64,000 nucleotides of DNA from Leptospira kemamanensis. GTDB lineage: Bacteria > Spirochaetota > Leptospiria > Leptospirales > Leptospiraceae. A program made the position numbers and the translations under genes. This document shows positions 45,660 to 53,990 of this stretch, piece by piece. The stretch lies in assembly GCF_004769665.1 (NCBI RefSeq), contig NZ_RQGG01000032.1, forward strand, positions 186,001 through 250,000, in the 5' to 3' direction. How positions within the stretch are numbered: position 1 is the stretch's first letter; every line of letters begins with the position of its first letter. The notes beneath the pieces were generated by a model. The model saw only the letters and a program-made list of their open reading frames with translations, searched no databases and was not told the DNA's origin.

Positions 45660-47225
45660 TTATGGGTTTGGATGATGAGACGGAGATTTTCTAAATTGAT
45701 TGGGGTTGATTCCAGATTGTTTTTTGAATTCTAAATAAAATGCAGATCTAGAACCGAAACCTGCCTTTTTTCCTACTTCTGCGACATTCGATTCAGGTTC
45801 TTCCACCAACAACCTTTTTGCTTCTTTGATTCGATAGATATTGAGCAAAGTAGGGAAATTAAAATGATACTCAACATTTACCAATTCACTTAATTGGTGA
45901 TAGGTGAGACCAAGCCGATTTGCGATCATTTCTTCATTACAATTTTGATTTAGATATAATTTTTCTGATTCAAGTAGGGATTCTAATTTTGTCCGATACT
46001 CTACCGTATTGATTTTGTTTGAAATAGAACGAAATCTGGTTTTTGTTCCATCTCGTTTTTCATAATTTCGCAAAAACAAAAAACTTCCTGCTGTTAAAAA
46101 TGGTAAATAAAACACGGAACCATAAATGAAAAAAGGTTGGTAGGGATAAAAATCAAAATGGAATAAAGTTTTCAAAAACACTAAAAACAAAAACAAAGCC
46201 CAGGAAAAAAAATATTTTCTTTCTTCCTTGTTTTGATTGGTGAAAAGTGATAGATGTGTATTTCGTAAAAAATATCCAGCGGAACCAAAAATAAGCAGTA
46301 AGATAAAAATTCGGTATTCATACACTCTTGGAACGAATGGAACCACTAAGTATAAAAACCCAGAGAATGCAAACATCCAAAACAGTTTCGGATATTCCAA
46401 AGTTTCATTTGTAAATATTACAAAACTATACAAGTATAAAAAGAAAACCAAATGATTGATGGATAAAAACAAATAGTAGGAATGGCGAATCAAATTGTTT
46501 TCATTTCCAAAAATAGAAGCCAACTCTTTCCCATGAACCGAGTACACCAAAAGGAAAAACAAAAGGTAGTGGGCAAGAATCGAAAGATATACGATTTCTT
46601 TTGATTTGATGAATTCCGAAATGGCCCAACCGAAAGAAACGACAGCCATCATTAGAAAAAATAAAAATGTTAAAAACCGAAACAAAACGACGAATCGATA
46701 ACTGGAAGAGGAAATCGTTCGGATAGGGAAATTGATTGTTTCCTTAGAATCCAAATACAGATAAAAGTCCCTCGTTTCATCTGCCGCTAATGATACTTTA
46801 AAATGGGGGAAGGGAGAGAGTAATCCGAGCCAAGTTTCCCACGTATAACCGCTGTAAGTATCACCTATTTCCCCTTTTTGGTTTTCAGAACAAATCTCTG
46901 CTTTGGGAATATTGATCCATTGGATGAGAATACTAAATTCGGATGGGATCTTTAGTTCATTGTGCAAACGAAAATGGAGCCATTGGCCTTCCATCTTTTG
47001 TCGACTCCGAAGCGCATCAGGGCTTTCATTTGGCACCCAAACCATTTGTTTTAGGGCACGAATAGAGGTTTGATCACAAGACCTAGGTAGGTTTTCCTTA
47101 CTTGGGCTTAAAAATTCCACTTCCTGGCTGATATTTTGGCCATAGAAGGCTTCTGGTTTCCAAAGACAACCCTCCACTACCAAAAGGAGTGAAACGACGG
47201 AAACAACCCGAAAAAGAATGCGCAT
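45660..47225 (-). CDS. Membrane-bound AraC-type regulator with 7TMR-DISM sensor
   Basis: Start chosen at ATG 47223-47225, which gives a lipoprotein-like signal (VVEGC); an upstream in-frame start at 47273 would add 16 residues. The 521-residue protein has an extracellular DISM-type domain (about 20-180), seven membrane helices (about 185-400) and a C-terminal AraC helix-turn-helix pair (MIANRLGLTYHQLSELV, VAEVGKKAGFGSRSAFYLEFKKQSG). So an outside ligand could act directly on a membrane-tethered transcription factor. Likely targets are the flanking SulP gene and the divergent SbtA-like gene, with a 9-bp inverted repeat between the promoters. Confidence 0.87.
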   Translation of the reverse strand: MRILFRVVSVVSLLLVVEGCLWKPEAFYGQNISQEVEFLSPSKENLPRSCDQTSIRALKQMVWVPNESPDALRSRQKMEGQWLHFRLHNELKIPSEFSILIQWINIPKAEICSENQKGEIGDTYSGYTWETWLGLLSPFPHFKVSLAADETRDFYLYLDSKETINFPIRTISSSSYRFVVLFRFLTFLFFLMMAVVSFGWAISEFIKSKEIVYLSILAHYLLFFLLVYSVHGKELASIFGNENNLIRHSYYLFLSINHLVFFLYLYSFVIFTNETLEYPKLFWMFAFSGFLYLVVPFVPRVYEYRIFILLLIFGSAGYFLRNTHLSLFTNQNKEERKYFFSWALFLFLVFLKTLFHFDFYPYQPFFIYGSVFYLPFLTAGSFLFLRNYEKRDGTKTRFRSISNKINTVEYRTKLESLLESEKLYLNQNCNEEMIANRLGLTYHQLSELVNVEYHFNFPTLLNIYRIKEAKRLLVEEPESNVAEVGKKAGFGSRSAFYLEFKKQSGINPNQFRKSPSHHPNP

Positions 47226-47302
47226 GGATAACACCAATTTGGAACTGGAGCGTTCGCAAGGAAGCGAATTCAAGGGCGGAGGAAATCAAACCAGAAGTAT
47301 TT

Positions 47303-47332
47303 TTTTGTCCAGTTTTATGATATTGGACAAAA
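47303..47332. promoter_or_regulatory. Inverted repeat between regulator and SbtA-like gene, candidate operator
   Basis: TTTTGTCCA (47303-47311) and TGGACAAAA (47324-47332) are perfect 9-bp arms with a 12-bp gap, centres two helical turns apart. It lies 37 bp before the SbtA-like ATG and about 80 bp before the regulator start. It is a good candidate site for the DISM-AraC protein. The loop is too long and the location wrong for a terminator. Confidence 0.55.
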
Positions 47333-47369
47333 TGTATGTCTAAAATCATGGTAATCACGAGGGACAAAT

Positions 47370-48356
47370 ATGGACTTTCACCATGCTCTGAACAACATTC
47401 TCAACCCACCTGTCTTGTTTTTCTTTTTAGGAATGGGTGTCGTTTTCTTTAAATCGGATTTACGCATAACAGAAGGAGTCTCCAAATTCCTTTCCTTGTA
47501 TCTACTTTTCTCCATCGGATTTAAAGGAGGACATGAACTCTTTAAGTCCCCTTTTGCGGAAGAACATCTACTCACACTCATCGCTTGTATGTTCATGGCA
47601 TGTTTTGTGCCAATTTATTCTTACTTTATCTTTCGATTCAAATTAGATCATGCCAACTCTGCTGCCCTTGCGGGAAGTTTTGGTTCCATCAGTGCTGTAA
47701 CCTTTGTCACAGCCGGTGCATTTTTGCATAGTTATGGATTTGAATACCAAGGTTTTATCGTAGCAGGGATGGCTCTTATGGAATCACCTGCAATCGTGAT
47801 TGCTGTTATCATCGATAGACTTGGAAAAAAGAAACAAAATGGAGATCCATCTGAGAAAATTCAATGGAAACACCTGTTACACGAAGCATTTTTCAGTTCT
47901 TCTGTTTATATATTAATTGGAGCATTGATTGTAGGATATCTCTCTGGTGAATCTGGATGGAATACAACAAAACCATTTACCGAAGATATTTTCAAAGGAT
48001 TACTGACTTTTTTCCTTTTAGACAAAGGGATTGATGCAGCAAAACAAATGCGTGAGTTAAAAAAAGTGGGATTGTTTTTAGTTGGATCCACTCTCATTAT
48101 CATGTTCATCAATGTAATCATCGCGATCTTTTTAACAAAAATCATTCAAATGCCAATTGGTGATGCTTTGATGTTTGTGGTGTTATGTGCCTCTGCCTCA
48201 TACATTGCGGTTCCTGCGGCCATGAAAGATTCGATACCTGAGGCAAGTCCTAGTATTTATCTCACAGTTGCCTTATCGATCGTTTTCCCAATCAACATAA
48301 TTGTTGGGATTCCTACTTATTTTTATATTTTAAAAATCTTTTCAGGGAATCATTAG
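47370..48356 (+). CDS. SbtA-like sodium-dependent bicarbonate permease (DUF897)
   Basis: A 328-residue membrane protein with about ten helices and the SbtA family pattern (NPPVLFFFLGMGVVFFKSDL at the start, SGSFGSISAVTF-like AGSFGSISAVTFVTAGAF, and a second repeat CASASYIAVPAAMKDSIPEASPS). The family imports bicarbonate with sodium in cyanobacteria; in heterotrophs the function is presumed similar. No SbtB-type PII gene is adjacent. It is divergent from the DISM-AraC regulator and lies near a SulP transporter. Confidence 0.88.
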   Translation: MDFHHALNNILNPPVLFFFLGMGVVFFKSDLRITEGVSKFLSLYLLFSIGFKGGHELFKSPFAEEHLLTLIACMFMACFVPIYSYFIFRFKLDHANSAALAGSFGSISAVTFVTAGAFLHSYGFEYQGFIVAGMALMESPAIVIAVIIDRLGKKKQNGDPSEKIQWKHLLHEAFFSSSVYILIGALIVGYLSGESGWNTTKPFTEDIFKGLLTFFLLDKGIDAAKQMRELKKVGLFLVGSTLIIMFINVIIAIFLTKIIQMPIGDALMFVVLCASASYIAVPAAMKDSIPEASPSIYLTVALSIVFPINIIVGIPTYFYILKIFSGNH

Positions 48357-48400
48357 ATTTCATTTAAACGTTTGCAAATGAATTGGGAAACGTGCGTTAT

Positions 48401-48415
48401 GTTCTGTAACAGAAC
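48401..48415. promoter_or_regulatory. Palindrome upstream of porin gene
   Basis: GTTCTG-taa-CAGAAC is a perfect 6-bp-arm palindrome about 47 bp before the ATG at 48462. It is followed by a CCTTA...TAAGG hairpin and an AAGGAGAG ribosome-binding site. It could be the operator of the TetR protein encoded downstream at 50358; this is inference. Confidence 0.4.
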
Positions 48416-48461
48416 TCGATTTAAATTTCCTTAATTTACATAAGGAAAGGAGAGATATACT

Positions 48462-50297
48462 ATGTTACGGCTTCCCAATCACTTGCGGTTTTATTTTCTA
48501 TTTTTGTTCACACAAACAACCATACTACTGGCCCAACCAGTAGATGATGGTAATGTTTCAAAACAAGAGGAAACCAAACCTTATTCTTCTCCCATGAAAG
48601 AAAAGGGTTTGGATCCGGAATTCAACCGCCATATGTTTGTGGAGCCGGCACTTTCCAAACATTCGGCAACCTCTTCTCAATTTTGGCTAAATGATGTATT
48701 ACGATTTGGATTGTATCTGCGCCCAAGACAAGAAAGTCGCTATAATTTAGATTTTAATGCATCAGACAAAGGTTATGTGGATCGTACTCTCCAAACCTCT
48801 TCTCTTTATTTTCTTTTTGATCCAAGTCCCTATGTCCAAGCAAAAATCACGTTACAAGATGCACGGGTTTGGGGAGGAGAATCACCTGCATCTTCTGGTG
48901 ATATCCGCGCTAATTTTTTTAATAATACATCAGATCTATATTCCAGAAACCAAACAAATTCCGTTTCTCTAAACCAAACAGGAGTTAGGGAAGCATTTCT
49001 TCTATTAAACAAACTTCCCCTCCAGTCCAAACTACAAGTCGGAAGACAAATATGGGCATATGGGGACCAAAGGATGATTGGTGGTGGTAACTGGACCGTG
49101 AATGGACTTTCCTTTGATGGGGCAAGGCTCATGTTCCATTACGAAAAAGTGAAACTCGATTTTTTTATGGCGCGGCCGTATTGGACCCAAAGTGGACCAA
49201 ATGGAGTCACTTCTGCCAATGATCCGAAACTGAATTCTAGTGCCAATGGGACAGATACAACGCTTTTAGGAACTTACAACAGTTTTACGATCCCAGATTG
49301 GGTCACCTTGGATTTATATAGTTTAGGTGTGGTCAGGAAGTGGAAAAAAAATACAACAAATCCGATCACAGGTCTTCCTGATGTTTCACAAGATGATCCA
49401 CTCGCTGCAAACAGAAGTAGACAAAACCAAAACTTAGCGACAACGGGCTTTCGCCTTACAAACCGTACCAAAGGAAATTTTTTACCTGAGGGTAAGGCAT
49501 GGGATGCCACTTGGGAATCCGCATTCCAATCTGGAACATCTGGTCGTCGCATCCAAGACCCATACTTAAAAGAATATTTACCGAATGAATGGGATAATTC
49601 AAAAACGGAACGAGAAAAGTATACGGGACAGATGCACGTGTTCCAAACCGGATATACTTTTTTCAAAAAACTACGATTAGGTGGCCAAGTTCTATATGCA
49701 TCGGGTGATAAAAATAGATCCGATGCTTCCATTTCCACTTTCCAAACATTGGCAAATCCAAGATTTGGAGTGATCCCTTACTTCAATAGTGTAGCTGGTA
49801 TTTCCGAAAACATCAATGCACAAAACCTATTATCGAAATCTGTGAGCCTAAGTTATTCATCCGAATCCTATGGTGAATTCCAAATCACCTACTTCCAAAA
49901 TGACAAAGCAGAAAAACAAGATGCATGGTATGCCATCAGTGGTGTTCCCAATTCCACAGGAAACATCGGCGAAAAAAATCCATACCCAGTTTCGTCTGAC
50001 AAAGGTAGTACGGAAAACTTTTCCAATCAGTCGTATTCTTCTCCCTATGCTTTGGGAAAACGGATTTATACTGAAGTGGATGTCACCTGGCATGGGCAAA
50101 TCAATGATTTTGTTTCTTTATGGCTTGGTGTTGGTTATTTGCAAGCGGGTGATGCCGTCAGAAATTATCGGAATAGCAAAATTCAATACAATTCTACCAC
50201 TCAATCCTTTGAATGGAACCAGAACTACTTACAAGGAAGAAACCAATTGGCAAAAGAAGCCTATATGGCTTACGCCCAAATCAACGCTGCATTTTAA
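48462..50297 (+). CDS. Alginate-export-family outer membrane porin
   Basis: A 611-residue protein with signal peptide (cleavage near residue 24, LLAQP) and a beta-barrel of the Alginate_exp (AlgE-like) family: FGLYLRPRQESRYNLDF, YVQAKITLQDARVWG, REAFLLLNKLPLQSKLQVGRQIWAYGDQRMIG split over the following strands. It ends in Phe (YAQINAAF), the barrel insertion signal. These porins pass anionic molecules such as alginate; the local substrate is unknown. A TetR gene follows 60 bp downstream. Confidence 0.85.
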   Translation: MLRLPNHLRFYFLFLFTQTTILLAQPVDDGNVSKQEETKPYSSPMKEKGLDPEFNRHMFVEPALSKHSATSSQFWLNDVLRFGLYLRPRQESRYNLDFNASDKGYVDRTLQTSSLYFLFDPSPYVQAKITLQDARVWGGESPASSGDIRANFFNNTSDLYSRNQTNSVSLNQTGVREAFLLLNKLPLQSKLQVGRQIWAYGDQRMIGGGNWTVNGLSFDGARLMFHYEKVKLDFFMARPYWTQSGPNGVTSANDPKLNSSANGTDTTLLGTYNSFTIPDWVTLDLYSLGVVRKWKKNTTNPITGLPDVSQDDPLAANRSRQNQNLATTGFRLTNRTKGNFLPEGKAWDATWESAFQSGTSGRRIQDPYLKEYLPNEWDNSKTEREKYTGQMHVFQTGYTFFKKLRLGGQVLYASGDKNRSDASISTFQTLANPRFGVIPYFNSVAGISENINAQNLLSKSVSLSYSSESYGEFQITYFQNDKAEKQDAWYAISGVPNSTGNIGEKNPYPVSSDKGSTENFSNQSYSSPYALGKRIYTEVDVTWHGQINDFVSLWLGVGYLQAGDAVRNYRNSKIQYNSTTQSFEWNQNYLQGRNQLAKEAYMAYAQINAAF

Positions 50298-50357
50298 GAA
50301 AAACGTTCGATTTTTAGGTGGATCACCATAGGATGGAAGGAAATCTGAGATTCGTCC

Positions 50358-50981
50358 ATGTTGGAAGCCCATCACAAACAAAGAAGAATTCGAAATAGCC
50401 TCTCCCGCGAGGAAATTCGAGATGTGTCCTTACTCATTTTAAAAGAGGAAGGACTCGATGGTTTATCCATGCGTAAAATTGCCAACCGACTTGGTTGCAG
50501 TGTGGCAAGTCCCTATTCTTATTACGAAAGCCAAATTGATCTTGTCCAAGACTTAATCAAAACTGGGGAAGACGAACTGCTTTCCATGTTAAAAAAAGCA
50601 AGTGCGGATGTCAAAACGGGATCCGCGTTTGACCAATTGGCTGCCATTGCTCGTGCCTATTTTCATTTTGCGAGTAATAACCGCGAACTTCACAAAGTGA
50701 TGTTTGTGACCGATTATGGTGGAGTACACAGAAAAGCATTTCCACAACTTCCGAAAAGTTATCGTTTCTTTTTAGAAACCGTTCGTATTGGTTTTGATTC
50801 AGGCGAAATTCCGTATCCTAAAAATGAATACCCAGCAATCGCTCGTTTGATGTGGAGTTGGATGTATGGTGTGATTGTTTTGGATATGACTGGAATGTTA
50901 CGAAAAAGAAAGGGAGCAGGAAATCCGATCGAAGAAGGGATTTCCTACTTTCAAAAACTACTTAGCAAACAACCGACCTAA
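50358..50981 (+). CDS. TetR family regulator with WHG-type C-terminal domain
   Basis: A 207-residue regulator with N-terminal helix-turn-helix (SLLILKEEGLDGLSMRKIANRLGC, then SVASPYSYYESQIDLVQDL) and a C-terminal domain like TetR_C_13/WHG (YFHFASNNRELHKVMFVTDYGG, MWSWMYGVIVLDMTG). The HTH has Ser-Tyr-Tyr-Glu in place of the common YRHFPSK. It lies 60 bp after the porin gene, which it may regulate. Its stop overlaps the convergent PlsC-like gene by 4 bp. Confidence 0.87.
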   Translation: MLEAHHKQRRIRNSLSREEIRDVSLLILKEEGLDGLSMRKIANRLGCSVASPYSYYESQIDLVQDLIKTGEDELLSMLKKASADVKTGSAFDQLAAIARAYFHFASNNRELHKVMFVTDYGGVHRKAFPQLPKSYRFFLETVRIGFDSGEIPYPKNEYPAIARLMWSWMYGVIVLDMTGMLRKRKGAGNPIEEGISYFQKLLSKQPT

Positions 50982-51751
50982 CTGGCGCTTGTTGACACTT
51001 CCATTCCGTCGTTATCATCTTCTAATAAAACTTCCGAACTTTCAGTAGTTACATTGGCAGTTACCAATTTGTCTTTTGACAACTGATTGAGGCGAATGAA
51101 CTCAGACTTAATCACAGCCATCACTTCGTTTGTATCATTCACTTGCCAAACAGGATTTCCAATGGTGAGGCGAAGAGGTTTATTCAAATTATAAGCATCG
51201 AGATACATAGGAACAATTGATAAGTTGTAACGTTTGCTTAGAACAACCATCCCTGGGTAAAGTTTTCGTGACTTACGAAATCCTCGGTACCAAGATCCTT
51301 CTGGAAAAATACCAATTCCTAAATTCCCTTTTTTGATTCTCTTTTGAAAGTCACGCATGGTGACTGGATCCGATTCATTTCGATTGAGTGGAATGAGATC
51401 AATTGATTTCACAATGCCTTTTACAACTTGTTCTTTTCTTCGAAGCCATTTTGACTTTCTGCCTTTATTGCTCATACCAGAGTCATAACTTGTTAAAGCA
51501 GTTGTATAAATTCCATATCGTTTGAGTACACCACGAATCACAAAAGCATCGTATGGCATGGTGATGATTCTTAAAAATTTGTTTCTTGGTTTGATATGAT
51601 TCGAAATGAGAATCATCGATTTACCATTTAACTGACGTAAAATGTAGTCGTTTTGAATTTCTACTTTTTTGTTACCGTATTTAAGACGCATGGGTTTTAC
51701 CACAATCCACATCAATACAAAACCAATAGACCTTCCGACATAATAAAACAT
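50978..51751 (-). CDS. PlsC-like acyltransferase family protein with altered motif I
   Basis: Start chosen at ATG 51749-51751, with AAGAGGAAA upstream; an in-frame TTG at 51781 is less likely. The 257-residue protein has an N-terminal helix and the 1-acylglycerol-3-phosphate acyltransferase fold: motif I region LISNHIKPRNK, and IGIFPEGSWYRG as motif III. The catalytic HX4D of the family reads HX4N here (H-I-K-P-R-N), so activity is uncertain or the specificity unusual. Phospholipid or lipid modification at the inner membrane is the family role. Head-on with the TetR gene. Confidence 0.75.
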   Translation of the reverse strand: MFYYVGRSIGFVLMWIVVKPMRLKYGNKKVEIQNDYILRQLNGKSMILISNHIKPRNKFLRIITMPYDAFVIRGVLKRYGIYTTALTSYDSGMSNKGRKSKWLRRKEQVVKGIVKSIDLIPLNRNESDPVTMRDFQKRIKKGNLGIGIFPEGSWYRGFRKSRKLYPGMVVLSKRYNLSIVPMYLDAYNLNKPLRLTIGNPVWQVNDTNEVMAVIKSEFIRLNQLSKDKLVTANVTTESSEVLLEDDNDGMEVSTSAS

Positions 51752-51889
51752 ATCTTTTCCTCTTACTTTGTATGAGTCCAAAGACCTCGTTTGGTTGCAA
51801 AAGTTTCCTTACCAATTTTGCAACATTTCCAATACAATCCTGTTTCAATTTGTACAGGGAATGAAACGGGAGAAATCCTAGATTTAAGA

Positions 51890-52040
51890 ATTTGACAATC
51901 CCTGCCTTGGCAAAAACCTGGAAAATACCTTCTGGGAGGAAACAGGTGGAAATCCTGTGCTGACCCGCAACTGTAATCCAAACATCTGTTTGGTGAGCCA
52001 GATCTTCCCCGTAAAGTATTCCTCGCGGTTATGGAACTTT
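51890..52040 (+). promoter_or_regulatory. Cobalamin (B12) riboswitch
   Basis: The core is unmistakable: GGTGGAAATCC (51947-51957), CTGACCCGCAACTGTAA (51960-51976) and GAGCCAGA (51995-52002). A 10-bp hairpin follows (GTAAAG-ta-TTCC with GGAACTTTAC, 52011-52040), with CGCGG in its loop, as expected for the kissing P13 element. It lies on the plus strand, leading into the lipoprotein genes at 52215 and 52885. Adenosyl- or other cobalamin binding is expected to reduce their expression. I see no convincing promoter upstream. Confidence 0.9.
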
Positions 52041-52079
52041 ACACACTAAAATCCGAATGTTACCATTTGGAGGAAAGGG

Positions 52080-52098
52080 GCCCCGGAGGCATCGGGGC
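52080..52098 (+). promoter_or_regulatory. GC-rich hairpin downstream of riboswitch
   Basis: GCCCCG and CGGGGC (52080-52085 and 52093-52098) form a 6-bp GC stem with a 7-base loop, in a locally G+C-rich patch unlike its surroundings. An SD-like GGAGGAAAGG lies just before it without a following start codon. No U-tract follows. It may be part of the riboswitch expression platform or a relic of a lost gene start. Confidence 0.4.
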
Positions 52099-52183
52099 AC
52101 CCGAAACAAGTTTAACAATGATGTGTTTCCGTAATGGAATTGGATTCCATGATATCCATTCGTTGTTTTTCTTTGGATCGGAG

Positions 52184-52208
52184 TTCCCTAAAATGAACAC
52201 TTTAGGAA
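52184..52208 (+). promoter_or_regulatory. Hairpin that sequesters the ribosome-binding site of the first riboswitch-led gene
   Basis: TTCCCTAAA (52184-52192) pairs with TTTAGGAA (52201-52208, one bulge). The right arm contains AGGAA, the probable ribosome-binding site of the ATG at 52215. Folding would hide it, giving translational control suited to a riboswitch leader. Confidence 0.5.
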
Positions 52209-52214
52209 ACGCTT

Positions 52215-52844
52215 ATGAAACAAACTCTCTTACAAACTACAGTCTTAATCGGACTACTCTTCTCCTTTTCCTTTTGCCAAATGGAAAAACAAGTTTCGGA
52301 ATCGGAAGCAAATCAAAATTTACTCGTCGGACTTTTGGCGGGGAGTGCGGCTTCCACTTCCTTTTTATTAGAATACAATGGCCAATGGAATGTTGGTTAT
52401 AGTTACGATGCCGAAGGAAAGCTTACTGGCACGCCAACAGGAAGATTAATAATATCTACAAATTCTGATGGTAGCGGAAGCATTATTTCAAGTGATACAA
52501 GTGGTAGTAGTGGTGACATTACCTATCGAATATTATCTTTTGATAAAACAAAAAAACAATTATTTTATCAAAACACTCCTGGTAGTAACAATAATCAATT
52601 TATAGATAATAGATCAAAGTATGGTAGAATCGATTACTCAGCAGTTACTAGTAACGGTTGCGAATTAAGTTCAAATCGTTGTTTTTATTTTTGTGAAGCG
52701 GTATCTGGTAAAACGACATTGGCTGAAGTGCTAAATAGCACAGTGACTAGTAATACTAATAATTATGCAACCAACGGTTGTGGTGGATTTACATTTAGCA
52801 GAGCACTTTCCAGAGCTGAGAACTCAACTTGGACTGGACTTTAG
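52215..52844 (+). CDS. Hypothetical lipoprotein led by B12 riboswitch
   Basis: A 209-residue protein with lipobox SFSFC (Cys21). The mature part is Ser/Thr/Asn-rich and beta-prone (WNVGYSYDAEGKLTGTPTG, GRLIISTNSDGSGSIISSD) with six cysteines after the lipobox, four of them in CELSSNRCFYFC and a later NGCGGF. No family was recognised. It is the first gene after the riboswitch. A surface role in cobalamin binding or uptake is inferred from that leader only. Confidence 0.75.
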   Translation: MKQTLLQTTVLIGLLFSFSFCQMEKQVSESEANQNLLVGLLAGSAASTSFLLEYNGQWNVGYSYDAEGKLTGTPTGRLIISTNSDGSGSIISSDTSGSSGDITYRILSFDKTKKQLFYQNTPGSNNNQFIDNRSKYGRIDYSAVTSNGCELSSNRCFYFCEAVSGKTTLAEVLNSTVTSNTNNYATNGCGGFTFSRALSRAENSTWTGL

Positions 52845-52884
52845 ACAAATAAACTGAAAATTTTATATGGGACCCACAACGCAT

Positions 52885-53736
52885 ATGAAATCAAAACAAA
52901 TCTTCTCTCATTTCCTGTTTGTATGTATGTGGGTTTTTTCTTGCAAAGAGACAGGATCATCGTCGAACGAAGCATTGTTAGCACTCGTTCCCCTTCTCGG
53001 AGCCAGTGCCAATACGACACTCTGTCCCAAATCTTCTACTTTGCCTTCTGATATTTTTCTTGCGAATACTGTTGAGAGTGCCACAGCCAATATCTCTGGA
53101 TTCTCAGATTCCAAAAAAGCAATCAATGGAGTTTGTGGTGCAGGGGAACTTGCTGGATCCTTGGATGTATATGCATTAGACATTACTGGTGCGGGTGCAT
53201 CCATGATCCTCAGTTGGGGTGGAAAAACGGTCAAAAATGTGACAGACTCCATCGACTTTATTGTCTACGACAATAGTTTTCGAATCTCAAGTGATACCAA
53301 TACCTATGCCATGGATCCTTCTGTGATCCAAGTATCCCTAGATGGTACCAAATACTGTGGTTTTAATCCGAGTTATACGGCAGGAAATATCAATTTGATT
53401 TCCAGCTGGACAAGGTTTGGTGGATTGCGGCCAGTATTCTACAATATGACCACCAATCCACTGTCAAACGAGGATCTATTCATCAATACAGGTGGATTTC
53501 TACTCGGTGGTGGCGATGGCTTTGATTTGGAGGATTTGGATGCTAGTGATCCTAACGATGTTAGTTGTGAACCTGCAGACGTAACCTACATCCAAACCAA
53601 TGGTTTCAAATTCATCAAAATCACCTCCGCAAGTGCAGTTAGAAACTATGCGGATGGCACAAACAATTTCCCTTGGCCACCAGGCAGTTATAATGGAAGT
53701 GATATCGATGGTGTGGTCGCACGCGAAATGCAGTGA
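52885..53736 (+). CDS. Surface lipoprotein, LIC_13355-like, second gene after B12 riboswitch
   Basis: Start set at ATG 52885, giving a lipoprotein signal (VFSC, Cys20); an in-frame ATG at 52867 adds six residues. The 283-residue protein has the pattern GSLDVYALDITGAGASMILSWGGKTV followed by DSIDFIVYDNSF and VSLDGTKYCGF. I recall this from Leptospira LIC_13355-type lipoproteins and from B12-locus surface proteins of other bacteria (jelly-roll-like). This family link is from memory and needs checking. It lies 40 bp after the preceding lipoprotein and is probably cotranscribed. Confidence 0.72.
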   Translation: MKSKQIFSHFLFVCMWVFSCKETGSSSNEALLALVPLLGASANTTLCPKSSTLPSDIFLANTVESATANISGFSDSKKAINGVCGAGELAGSLDVYALDITGAGASMILSWGGKTVKNVTDSIDFIVYDNSFRISSDTNTYAMDPSVIQVSLDGTKYCGFNPSYTAGNINLISSWTRFGGLRPVFYNMTTNPLSNEDLFINTGGFLLGGGDGFDLEDLDASDPNDVSCEPADVTYIQTNGFKFIKITSASAVRNYADGTNNFPWPPGSYNGSDIDGVVAREMQ

Positions 53737-53990
53737 ATCCTAAGCCATTATGTCTAGTTTATGGACGCCCTCGAGGTTTTAAAAAAAAACATTTAAAAAT
53801 CATCCGTATTTCAGTTGACCTATTTTAAAAAAAGGATTCTTTTTTTAGAACCACTCTTCTGGCGAATGCACTTTGAGCGAAAACCTGATATAAAATAAAA
53901 TTTCAGGATGAAAACGAAAGAGAAGAACGATCGTGCAGATTTCACGATCGAATTAATCAGGTAGTTCATGAATCATTTGAGGAGACAAAA
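53737..53990. other. Intergenic leader with AT hairpin, extended -10 promoter and stem-loop
   Basis: This 254-base gap holds three elements. AAAAAAAG-gatt-CTTTTTTT (about 53828-53847) is an AT hairpin that may end the lipoprotein transcript. TGaTATAAA (53886-53894) is an extended -10 element for the rightward module. A perfect 8-bp stem-loop, CGATCGTG / CACGATCG (53928-53950), lies in the predicted leader about 40 bases before the TTG start at 53991. Confidence 0.45.

Noticed and set aside
49274..49738. 154-residue antisense frame within the porin gene
   Set aside because: The plus-strand porin has signal peptide and barrel features; the antisense frame has none.
52031..52402. 123-residue open frame after the B12 riboswitch
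   Set aside because: Its ATG lies in the stem of the riboswitch P13 hairpin, without a ribosome-binding site, and it runs into the lipoprotein gene in another frame. The lipoprotein has a proper signal peptide.
53828..53847. AT-rich inverted repeat as an insertion sequence end
   Set aside because: There is no transposase, no second copy and no target duplication; a transcription terminator fits better.
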